Below, one piece after another: positions 1-9,774 of a stretch of DNA of 64,000 nucleotides. The position numbers and the translations under genes are program-made. Within the stretch, counting starts at the first letter, position 1; each line of letters begins with the position of its first letter. Source of the stretch: Saccharina japonica (lineage: Eukaryota > Sar > Phaeophyceae > Laminariales > Laminariaceae); the NCBI GenBank assembly GCA_008828725.1, contig MEHQ01001746.1:203024-267023 (forward strand). Direction: 5' to 3'. The notes below the pieces were generated by a model that was given only the letters and a program-made list of their open reading frames with translations, searched no databases and had not been told where the DNA came from.

Positions 1-1296
1 CCCCCCCCCCCCCCCCCCCTGCGCTAAATGTTGTTGTTTTATGGCCAAAATAGGCCTTGACGCACCCGGCAAGACCTGTCTCCTTTAGTCATAGTATGCA
101 TGTCATATTGGATTACAGCAGTAGACGCTGCTCGGTGTATAGTTGGCGGCACCTGTATGAACGAACGTGCTATGTGTTGTACGTGTGATGCATACGTGCT
201 AAATGCCAATGCAGAGGTGCACCGATTATTTTCCGAGGTTCTTCCCTCGAGGAGGTCCATACTAATAGTGAGTAAACAAAAAGTAGTTCGAGAAGAATGA
301 AGAGCGCAACCCGATAATAGCCTACTAGGGATACAAAAAATCATGGCGCTCCGACGATATTAAGTTAAGGAGCTATTTTAGCCATCCACAGAAAATAGTT
401 TATCGTTCTGTGTAATTTGTGTTTTTGTTTTTGTTTTTGTTTTTGCTGATAGTAAGGGCCCATCTTAACGAAGACAGCAAAAATTCAATTTGGAAAATAA
501 AATCCTATTTGAATGTGATTTCGCAAAAAAAAACTGGTTTGCGTCCTATGGGGAATAGTGAATTGCTCGTTCAAATATTTATGAAATCGAAAAAACGCAG
601 CATGCGTCACAGCGCCCAGGTGAAAAAAATCGACGAGAGGAGACGAGAGGGAAAGCATGCGTCGACGCGTGCGCGCCGCCGCCAGCATACTTTTGCTTTT
701 GACCGCCCAGGCTAGGAAGCTATCGCTCTCAGGGTCTCCTGGGTGGGCGTAGGGATCCCTGGAACGCCACGGGCGAGACAGGGGCGGCGATGGTGTTATC
801 GAAGTCTTGAGCGTATCATGCTGTTTTTGGGTCGATCGCTCGGTTTTTGATCGGGTTGGAGCATCGAGCTGGTTGAAAAGTTGGGATTGCGACCGCCATG
901 ATTGGTTTTGAGGCGCCACCGCCGGGGTACGCTGTGCTATGGTCTATAGGCGTGGGCGCGGCTGTTGTCCCGGTGGCCTCGGGTTGTGGTTCACGTGTTG
1001 TCGCCTCGGTCGTGGTCATCGATGCCACCAAGAAATGACCAGATTGTACCGGGGGCGTTTGCCCACCGTGGACATGCCGGTCCAAGTCGGGCCAACTCCT
1101 CAATTTGATTTGAATTCTTTGGAAAAGAAGGTCCTGGGACCTTCTTGGTTTTTTCGTCCAATTCAAATTGATTAGACCCCAAGATCCTAATCTTTGATGC
1201 TGGTGCGTGTGTTGACCAATGAAAAGCGTGTTTGAATTTTCTTTTTTCCAAATTGAATTCATTTCATACTCGTTAATACGGGCCCTAATATATACC
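1..1296. other. Non-genic stretch, no gene recognised
   Basis: The window opens with 19 consecutive C residues. A short (TTTTTG)n run follows near 418-446. Open frames on both strands here have low-complexity or unstructured translations and no recognisable domain. The first exons of the dehydrogenase that ends at 4745 could lie here or left of the window; I could not find them. Confidence 0.5.
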
Positions 1297-1405
1297 TATT
1301 ACGGGGGACCATAGTAAATAGGACCGAATATGGTTAGTAAAAAAAGGTAAATATATAGGTTACAGTGTGTACGGTAGGTCCTATTTACTATGATCCCCCG
1401 AAATA
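1297..1405. mobile_element. MITE-like TIR element, family M1
   Basis: A 109-bp element starts TATTACGGGGGACCATAG and ends with its inverted copy (TATTTCGGGGGATCATAG read on the minus strand). The inverted termini continue through a shared AGTAAATAGGACC. The short AT-rich core has no coding capacity. The outermost TA on both sides may be the target duplication, as in Tc1/mariner-type MITEs. Six further copies lie in the window. Confidence 0.75.
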
Positions 1406-1479
1406 GTACTTGGTGTAAATATACTTCGTACCTTGTTTATATCTACCTGGTATAATTTTTGTCATGTGTGGGTTATGGT

Positions 1480-2300
1480 TGTGCTCAAGGTGTTGCGTGA
1501 GGCGTTTTGATGCCTTGGTGACGCCATGTGACGGGGTCGCGACGTGGCGCGACTTGACTGTGGCGGGTCATGGCGTGACGTGGTGTTTACGTGACATGGA
1601 CGTTGGCGACGTGAAGTGATCTAGTGTGAAATGGACTCACCTGGCAAGATGTGACATGCGGTGACGTCCAGTGACGTTGTACGAAATCGAACGGAGTGAA
1701 GTGGTGTTAAGTGACGCGAGGTGACGCGGGGCGACGTGGTGTCACTTGACATGGAATAAGGTGACGTGGAGTGACTTGGCGTGAAAGTGAAGCGATGTGG
1801 CATGGTGTGGCATGCGGTTATGTCAAGCGACGTATAAATATATAGCATGAAGTGAAACGTCGCGGTTTGGAGTGATTTTTGACCGGACAAGACGCGATGC
1901 GACGCGACGTGGCGGTGGGCATGGTATTTGGTGACGTAGAATGACGTGCCATGAAGTGACTTGACTTGTGTTGACGTTGTGAAAATAAGGTGTGTGTGGC
2001 ATGCAGTGGAGTGGCGTTGGATGGAGTGCAGCGACGTGGCATGCCGTGATTTGAGTTGACATGACATGGCCAGACGTAATTAGACGCGACTTGACGTGAC
2101 ATGTGACATGTTCATGTGATGAACATAAGGTTTGAAGTGACTTGAAGTGATGTAATGTGACATGGCTAATGTGGCATGGCATGTGGAGGGACGTCGAGGG
2201 ATGTGTCATTAAATGGTTTTACGTGACTCGAAGTGGAGTCACGTGTCATGCCGTGGCGTGAGGTGGCATGGCAGGGCGTGCCGTGGAGGGGTGACCGCGT
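1480..2300. repeat. Degenerate GTGACG/TGACATGG minisatellite
   Basis: About 800 bp is built of short degenerate words such as GTGACGTGG, GTGACATG and GTGGCATGG with no fixed period. Minus-strand translations are Ser/Thr/His-rich (SHVTSRH-like) in all frames, which is what such a repeat gives by chance, so these frames are not annotated as genes. Confidence 0.7.
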
Positions 2301-2703
2301 GGGCAGCAGTGTTTCCCGTGTCAAAGAGCGGGCGCATCTCGTGAACTATCATTTTGCGGTGCAGCGTACCTCGTTAGAAATTAGTAATTCAGGAGTTATA
2401 CTCGTAAGATGGCATCGGCCGCCGATGTGCGATGTCACAGCCTTACGGTAATCAGGGGACAGCCGCTGAGAACATAAGCAGTTCGGTATTGGTCGACGTG
2501 TTTGGTACAGATGCGTTGGCGCTGGTAGATACGCGCTGGCGTCATGGGGAGGGTGGGGTACCGCTTATGGCATGCTCCCGCTGACACGACCTCCTTTCTC
2601 TCCTGAAACCTTTCTGTACCGTCGTCTCATGTTCGATCAATTTTTCGATTCCTCCTCCTCGTCGCTTTTTTGTGTGTTCTTTTTTTGGTCATGATGTGCG
2701 CAG

Positions 2704-3370
2704 GCTGGGAGCTACGGCAGCGGCTACACCGAGCGAAGCGGCGGGATTGGCACCGTTTGACATATCCCTTGAGGTCACGGGCAACCCCAGGGGCCTGCAG
2801 GTGAGACAGCGCGCGCGCGCTATTACACCGGCTACTGCAGGGTTTCAATTCGTTCGTGTGGGGGTGGCGGGAGCGCGGGGCGGGGGGGGGTCCACCAGAG
2901 CGCTGGAGGCGCTAGAGCGAGCGGTTTCGAGAGGGTCATGCCAAGTCGAACAGGCGTTACCAGCATGGGGAGAAGGGGGACAAGTGGCGCCCTAAGAACG
3001 CCCCCTCCCATCGACCGCCCTAGAGTCCTTTTGTGGAAGTCGATGTTTATTGGTTGATCGTGCGCATGGTACTGGCAACGGCGGCGGCGACAGAAATAGC
3101 CACCCCTATCCCGCCTTCCCCCCGCCCCCTTAGACATGAAAACGCCCCCGGAAAATTATTGCCAGTGCCGTCCACCGCTTGCTGCGCTTATTTAATGAGC
3201 GACCACGTAACCGAACAGTCGATTGGACAACTACCGGGGGGGGGGGGGGTCACGTGCGATTGAATGGCACCACGCAATTGACCGGAGACCGGCCCGGCCG
3301 GCCGGTGGTACTTCTAAGGCGCCGGTTGGTGCGTTGGCTGCTGCAAGTATGAGTGTCTGTCTATCTGTCC

Positions 3371-3428
<58 letters not shown>

Positions 3429-3431
3429 ATA

Positions 3432-3506
<75 letters not shown>

Positions 3507-4060
3507 GCCTTTCTATCTCATGGCCTGTCTGTCTGTCCTCCCCCCTCCCTCTCGCCCTCTTTCCTTCGTCTCTTCACCTGTGTCCGACTGCTCCGGCGCG
3601 ATTATTTATCTCCACGCTTTGCTCGTATTCGCAAGTCGGCGCTCGATCTAACAGGTTACGGCGGTCGTGTGGTTTTGGGATCATGGTACGGCGGTGGGGC
3701 CGCGAAGCTTAACCTCGGTATGGCATTTCACAGGAGCCATCTCACCCTGCAGACGTCGCAGGCAAGTCTTGCGGAACAGGGGCGGTATTTTAGATGTACG
3801 GTTACGGCGGGGAGAGGGGTGGGGGGTCCGGCGAGGGTGGGGGCCGTATTCATGTTGTTGCCGCTTGCCTTCAGTCATGCTGACCAATTGACCACGCATC
3901 CCTTTCCGTCAGACGGACGGGGGGGGGGGGGGGGGGGCATGGAGACGGGGATGGTGAACATGTATCCCCTGTCGTGCTGTACTTTCGGGACTGAAGCCGA
4001 CTTTCGCTTTCTCACCCGACAAATGAAGGTCATCTTGTAGTGGGTGTATGTTGTTGTTGG

Positions 4061-4127
<67 letters not shown>

Positions 4128-4745
4128 GCTGTGTTTCGCCCCTCGCCCAAGCATTTTTTTTTTGTTGGACCGAAGCCTGGGTACATGGCCCTACACGGTA
4201 AGACCCGCTCCATTAGTCTGTTGAAATAAAATGTTACACCCGTTCATGTTACCAATCCGTTGACACAACAACATTCGAAGAGTACCTTACGCCAATGCAC
4301 CAACCCGTTCAAAGAAGCGTAACAACACCCTACGATGATAGCAATGTTTGAATATTCAAATGTTAGTAGACAGATGATGCTCGGACCGACTTCGCCGGTC
4401 GCACGACAGCCGAGGGCACGGAAAAACACCCCATCCCAGCTGAACCAACGTTTATTCCTTCCTCCGGTTAGAATCACGAGGTGTGTCGTTCCGCTGACTC
4501 CCCCCCCCGCGCTTTACCGAAACCCCGCACGCCCGCACGCCCCGCGACTGCAGGTGAGCAGGCTACAGGCGGGAATGACGGACCGCTGGGACAAAGACCG
4601 ACGCTTTGCCGCGGCGTGGGCTCTCGTGCGAGAGCTCCGCCCGTCTGGGTTCTTGACGACGTCGTCGCCTGGCTTGGAAGGGGCTCAGGGGGCATACGAG
4701 TCGCTCGGCGCGGGGAGCGAGCTTGGAGTGGTGTTTCGGTACTGA
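2704..4745 (+). CDS. Zinc-type MDR dehydrogenase, 3' exons (5' part not found)
   Basis: Three exons are visible. Exon 2704-2800 (after GTGCGCAG, before CAG|GTGAGA) encodes 32 residues including FDISLEVTGNPRGLQ, resembling the dinucleotide-domain segment 'D-x-x-E-x-x-G-x-P' of medium-chain dehydrogenases. Exon 3655-3761 encodes GGRVVLGSWYGGGAAKLNL and FHRSHLTLQTSQ, the typical 'G-R-V-V-G-S-W-Y-G...FHR...S-Q' segment. Exon 4554-4745 encodes 63 residues with DRWDKDRRFAAAWALVRE and stops with TGA. The last two join in phase 0 across a GC-AG intron (CAG|GCAAGT, 3762-4553). The first two do not join directly: phase 0 meets phase 1, so a short linking exon of 3n+1 nt must lie in 2801-3654, and I could not find it. 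The N-terminal catalytic domain is missing. The likely role is an NAD(P)-dependent alcohol/sorbitol-type or uncharacterised MDR oxidoreductase; substrate unknown. The family call comes from recalled motif similarity, not a search. Confidence 0.65.
3354..3507. repeat. (TCTG)n microsatellite
   Basis: About 150 bp of near-perfect TCTG tetranucleotide repeat with a few interruptions (CTAT, GTTT, ATAT). It lies between the first two visible dehydrogenase exons, so it is presumably intronic. The CLSVCLSV translation is a repeat artefact. Confidence 0.95.
4050..4128. repeat. (TTG)n microsatellite
   Basis: About 26 TTG triplets with one interruption, located inside the GC-AG intron of the dehydrogenase. 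It gives poly-Val or poly-Asn in translation and is not coding. Confidence 0.95.
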
Positions 4746-4816
4746 AAGTGCTGATTGGTGACGCCGGGCGCCGGCCTCTTTTGATGTTGCTGTGAGAGGA
4801 CCCTCAGGATAGGGCA

Positions 4817-4986
4817 GTGGTGACGGCGGCGGTAGTGGCGGCGTTGGCGCAGGCGGAGGCGGCCGAAACGGTGGCGGCGGCAACAGCAGCAGCGACAGCG
4901 ACGATAACAGCATCGGCGACGGCGACGGGGGCGGCGGGGACGGCGGGAACGGGCGCGGGGGCCGCCACCGGGGGGGGGGGCGGGGG
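4817..4986. repeat. GCG/GGC trinucleotide-rich tract ending in a G run
   Basis: Imperfect GGC, GCA and GCG triplets just downstream of the dehydrogenase stop, ending in a long G run. The Ala-rich open frame seen here has no recognisable domain and is best read as 3'-flanking low-complexity DNA. Confidence 0.6.
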
Positions 4987-4989
4987 AAC

Positions 4990-6890
4990 TAAAAAGAGTG
5001 CTGGTTGATGCTGCTGTTGGTCGGAGTATTAATAGTGCCAACCAAATGATCTATTATTGTTGTTGGTGATCTTAAGATCATGTTGGAGGTGCGCTGCTGT
5101 TGCCTTTATAGGAGACGATTGCGCACGCTCTCTCTCTCTATCATGTTCCCCCGTTTTTTACTGTTACTACTGCTGTAGGGCACTTTTTCTGTTACGACTT
5201 GTCAAGGTTGCACCAGGACGACAAGATGTGTCGACACAACATATGGATATGTGCGCATAATGTATACCATGTATGATGTATGATGTATACTTTGTTCCTC
5301 CGAGGTTTCTTCGTATTTCTGATTTTTTTGTTTGTGATTTGACACTATTTCTGCATGTTATCAAATTGACGGTTAATTTAATAGGTACGTAGAGCCAACC
5401 AGGTACGGTTATATCTTATATCCTCATGTTGGATGCACAGCCAGTACGTATTATATGATATTACACGGCTGAAAAGGTGGGATCGGGTAAGACCTCTCGG
5501 ATGGATGGATGTTTTTGGCAAGGGTGACGGGTATGATAATCATGTCATTATCATTATTTCCTCTTTCCCGGCCGGAGTTTGCGGTGCGATCGGTCTTCGT
5601 CCATTTCTTATTTCCTTTTGTTCGTAATATAAATATTTGCATAACCCAAAAAGCAATTTGCGCGATGTGAGGTGTTGTTTCTATTTTCTACTTGTCGCGT
5701 CTGTTGCCCTGTTGATGGTAGTGACTATACATTTTTCACATATATACAGCACCATACATACCAGGTAATTCATTTTATATATATACCAGCTTTATTTTTT
5801 AAGCTATTTGTTTGTGTTGCTTGTTGGCGTGGGATTCCGGGCGAACTTAGATCGCTTCGACTTTGTACAGCAGGCTCCGTCAGTCTCTCTTTGCTTCTCA
5901 CAGTCATGCGGCTACCGGTAGTATACATGCCCTCTGCACCCTCCGCGCCAAACGTTTTGACGTTTGTTGGCGCCTGGCAACGCGCATTTATTGCGTTGTT
6001 TCGATTCGTACAGCAGTATTCCCATTTACCCCCCCCCCCCCCCTCCCTCCTTTTTCTTTCTTTTTTTCGAAAGTGAAGCCGAACAAAGGTAATACACCCG
6101 GTACACTATTTTAAGTAGTACTCTTTCACATGTATATACTTGGTGTTAGCGTAGGCACATCCTGATTTCTGTCGAGCGGGTACGGACTAAACGAGAGCAC
6201 CACAAGAGAGAGAGGTGATCATAAATTTATTGGAAGCTGCGCTGAACCAGGTCCTCTTCTTTGCTTGGTCAGAATACAGACTGAGACCCCTTCGAGTACG
6301 AGTTGTAGGGGTGCCGTACGAGTAACACTTGATGAGATAAAACACACCTACCTCCCCTGATGAGAGTCTACTTTCTACAGCGCACAGCTGGGATTGTCGA
6401 CAGCACGGAAAGCGCGAACGAACGCCGAGCGGTGGTGGATCTCTAGTGTCTACCATCCAGTGCTATTCATGATTCTCGACGAGATCTTCCTAATGCCGCA
6501 TTTTCGTTTTTCGTTTTGTGCGCGCCCCTGGTTTGTTAGGACAAAAAAACTGGCTCTGAAACCGGAAACTCATCTCAGGGGGCGTGAACAAAAAAAAAAA
6601 ACCTGATTATTATTTTGATTACAGTATGCACGGTATAGCCACCAAGGCGTTGATTATATAGGGCTCCGGCCTTTTTTTATTAGGGCCCCGGCGTCTGTTG
6701 CGTTGCGCGCACCGCAATAAAACGGGGCGGCAGGCGTTTGTCAGCCCCCCAAAGGGGTCTGCCCGGAGTGCCGCCGGAGGCAAAACAATTGTGATACACG
6801 AATGAATGCGTGCATTTATGCCCGAAAACCACTTTTTACTTTTTTTTGACTTTTTACAGCAAGTTGACAGAGCAATTTTTTGGACACAGA
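4990..6890. other. Intergenic region, no gene seen
   Basis: No frame shows a domain or a convincing splice-site pair. It holds short homopolymers (a C run near 6030-6043, A and T runs) and ends just before the SINE that opens the duplicated unit. Confidence 0.5.
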
Positions 6891-7240
6891 GCCCCGATGG
6901 TCTAGAGGTAACCTCGAACGCTTCTGAACGTTGATGTCTGGAGTTCGAATCTCACGTGGGTCGGACTTTTGAGTTTATTTGCAAAAATAAATAAAAACGG
7001 AATCAACTGCTGAGAGCGCCAATTAATAGTAGCGTGGGTAGGCACAATTCGATGCGAGTCGACGAGGGAAGGAAAGGCTGAAGTCTTCTCGCGATAAAAA
7101 TGCAAGGCAAGAACCGTAGTGGGGGAGGAGGGAGAGGAGCCTACTTTGTGACCCCGGATCTGAGTTACGACTAGGGAGGAGAGAGAAAGGAAGGGCGAAG
7201 ATAATAAATGGGATGGACAAAAAAAAAAAAAAAAAAAAAA
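6891..7240 (+). mobile_element. tRNA-Gln-derived SINE (unit 1)
   Basis: The head reads ATGGTCTAGAGGTAACC (A-box-like), then TTCTGAA (U33-CTG-A37, a Gln anticodon-loop pattern), then GAGTTCGAATCTC (B box), in the order and spacing of a eukaryotic tRNA-Gln. The T and acceptor stems are only partly paired and the anticodon loop is one base too long, so it is not a working tRNA. A body of about 270 bp without coding potential follows and ends in an A run of about 21 (7220-7240). tRNA-like head, body and poly(A) tail together define a SINE. I found no clear target duplication. Confidence 0.65.
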
Positions 7241-9774
7241 GAATGAGTCAGGGCGTAAAAAAAAAAGAGAAAACGACACCACACCGTAAGAGGGTCAGAA
7301 TGAAAAACAAACCGGATCGCTGTGATCACAGGACGAAATAGCGAAAACCATTTTTTCCGGTTTTTGTTCCGTCTTGTTTAACTTGGTTTTAAGACCCCCC
7401 TATTTTATTTTCGCTGGTGGGGGGGAGGGGGTAATTAAAAAAAAACTTGACTTATTGTTTTCTGGGATCACAACGGTCCGGTTTCTTCCCTCCAATATAG
7501 TTGGGGGGGTATCTGGGATTCAGATCCGCGCATACACTCGCACAGAGTGCAAACACGTTTTTTTTTTGATCGAAAAGAAAAAGAAGAGTGTCTCATTTTT
7601 TTTTCTCGCCTTTCTTTTGCGAAAAAAATCCGGGCAACATTTTACGCGCAACGACATCATTAATAACCTACGAGGTACGAGTACGCGAATACGTAGGGAT
7701 GTAGGGATTTTGCGCGCCCCAAAACTGGTGTCGCGCAAAAAAAAAACGCAATTCCGACCCAAATACATGCATGCTGCGCAACAGCACTGCTGGCGTAACA
7801 ACAACCCTCTGGCAACTGCGCGGTACCGGTATAGTCTACACTCGAATCTCGAATCCTCCCAATCCCTATATACGAAGAAGACTAATAATCCAACAGGGGC
7901 CATCCAACAGCCACAAGTAGCCAAGTACGAGATTGATTTCGAGATTTTGGGCCATAACGCCAGAACATACATATCATACCAGATGGAAGATGGATGACGA
8001 AACTTTAACTTTTATTTGATGAAGCGCATGAGAACATGAGAACGGGGAAAAAGCAAACGAAAAATGAAAAGGCCAACCATAATGTGTGATGAATGATGAA
8101 CCCCGCAGTAAACGCTATACAATAAAAATAGAAAGGAAGAAAAAAACATTGGAATTCAAAAACCACGACCACGTCGCCATATCTGGCGCGTGGCTGCCTT
8201 ATAGCTCACAGCGCCCGGCTTGCCTACGTACTGCCCGTATATCTAGCGACCACACGCAGCGAAGCAGAACAACAGGCAGGGTGTAAATGTGTAAATCACG
8301 TCCTTCCAGCTCATTTGCCCGCACCGTCCCCCACCAACGATTTTTTACGAAGATCGGTACCTATGGGCTGCGAAGAAAGATATTTTTTGTTCCCGGGGAT
8401 ATAATGGATTGCATCCCTTTCAAAACATGCCTCATTACCACAAACATCTTGTTCTCGGCTCGCTCGAGCGCACGCGCCGAGAGCACAAGCTTAAACACCC
8501 GGCGGAGAACAAGTTTACTGACGGAAAGGCTTGGGCATATCACACCACCACAGGGCTTATACTTCATTGCATCGCCACCGAGTGAGCCTTTACCTGTGTT
8601 GCTCTAGTCGCGGAAATCTGCCTCCCCTTGTTCTGTTCTGTAAGTGCTATGTTATGTACTGGTATCATTTTATAGCAGGTGAAAACTCAGAAACTCAACT
8701 TCCCGAATTGAAGCCAGGTACAACCGATTGCAACAACCTCGTGCTGCGTCACAAGCAGCCCCCCGGATAGCTGGAATAGTTCGATAGCATGAGCATGCTG
8801 CGCTACTGTCTCCAGGCAGCGCTAGCAGTCAGCCGTGACCGTCCCGGCTAACCCAAAAATATCGCGCTTTTTCTCTATTTTTTCCCACAGGCCACGCAAG
8901 AGACCTTCAATCACTCCCATCACTTTTCCGCGCGAAAAAAGAGCTGCTGATCTGTCTGTGTCTGACTGCACGCGACGAACATTGAACAAGCACGCTCCAA
9001 TTTACAGGACGCCCTCTTCCCCCTACGCCCGCTGAATCCGAGACCAGACCTCCCGAAGACCTCGTAGGGGAAGAAACACATGAGCTCAGCGGCAGCCGCT
9101 GTCCTTGCAGGGGCCTCCACGGCCGCCAGCGGTATCGCTAGGCGCGCCCGCGTTCATAGCCTCGATGGCATGACCAGAAGCTTCCGGGTAGTGTCTCCCT
9201 CCGGGCCAGCTGCCTCAGGCACTACTCGTGGCAGATCGCGATCCCTCACGTCCGAAGGGTTGAGCGCCTGCTACACCTCCAACGCGGCAAAATGCGTGAC
9301 CGCACGAGGAAGGGATGCGCTGGAGGGTGGCTTTGGAGGTGGCCGCGGCGGCGCGGGCGGCGCCGGCGCTAACGCAGGCGAGGGCGGGCAATTTTTGGCG
9401 GGAGGTGGGGGCGCGGCCGCCGCGGCGGCAGCACTTGCAGTGTTCGCGGCGACGCCCGACTCCGGAGAGAACGAGTGGGGGCACGATAAGACGGCCGGTG
9501 CCGGTGCCGGTGGCGGATCGGGTGGACTTCTGGGTGGAAGGTCGGGCGGTACTGCCTGGTGCCACGCTCAGCACCCCCCCAGCAGCAGCAGCAGCAGCAG
9601 CGGCGGCGACAGTTGTCTCCTCCCAGCCACGACCACCGGGCTCTCAGGGCTGCCGTAGCAAGTGGCGCTCTCGGCGCCGCCGACCCCAGCAGCAGCAGCG
9701 GCAGCAGCCACAGGTGCCGTCCTTCTGAGGCAGATGACTTTAGGGCGCAGAAGGACTTGGAGAGCTTCCGAGCC
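7241..9774. other. 5' flank of kinase, unit 1 (partner 39534-42096)
   Basis: 7241-9079 shows no recognisable gene. 9080-9658 holds an ATG-initiated, Gly/Ala-rich open frame (192 codons; 200 codons at 41378-41980 in unit 2). The two copies differ there by 24 nt, an in-frame change in a CCC/CAG tract. It ends in a different frame from the kinase exon, so it is either 5' leader or an upstream exon joined by an undetected intron. The kinase frame itself is open only back to a TAA at 9487-9489 and has no ATG before 9775. Confidence 0.4.

Noticed and set aside
1621..2209. Ser/His-rich minus-strand frames
   Set aside because: All three frames are open because the DNA is a GTGACG-type minisatellite lacking stop words; no domain is visible.
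3223..3712. Long frames rich in CLSV
   Set aside because: They are translations of the (TCTG)n microsatellite inside a probable intron.
3875..4229. Poly-Asn, poly-Thr and poly-Val frames
   Set aside because: They follow from the (TTG)n repeat in the GC-AG intron and have no support beyond the repeat.
6891..6965. A functional tRNA-Gln gene
   Set aside because: The acceptor and T stems pair poorly, the anticodon loop has eight bases, and a body plus poly(A) tail follows, so a SINE head fits better.
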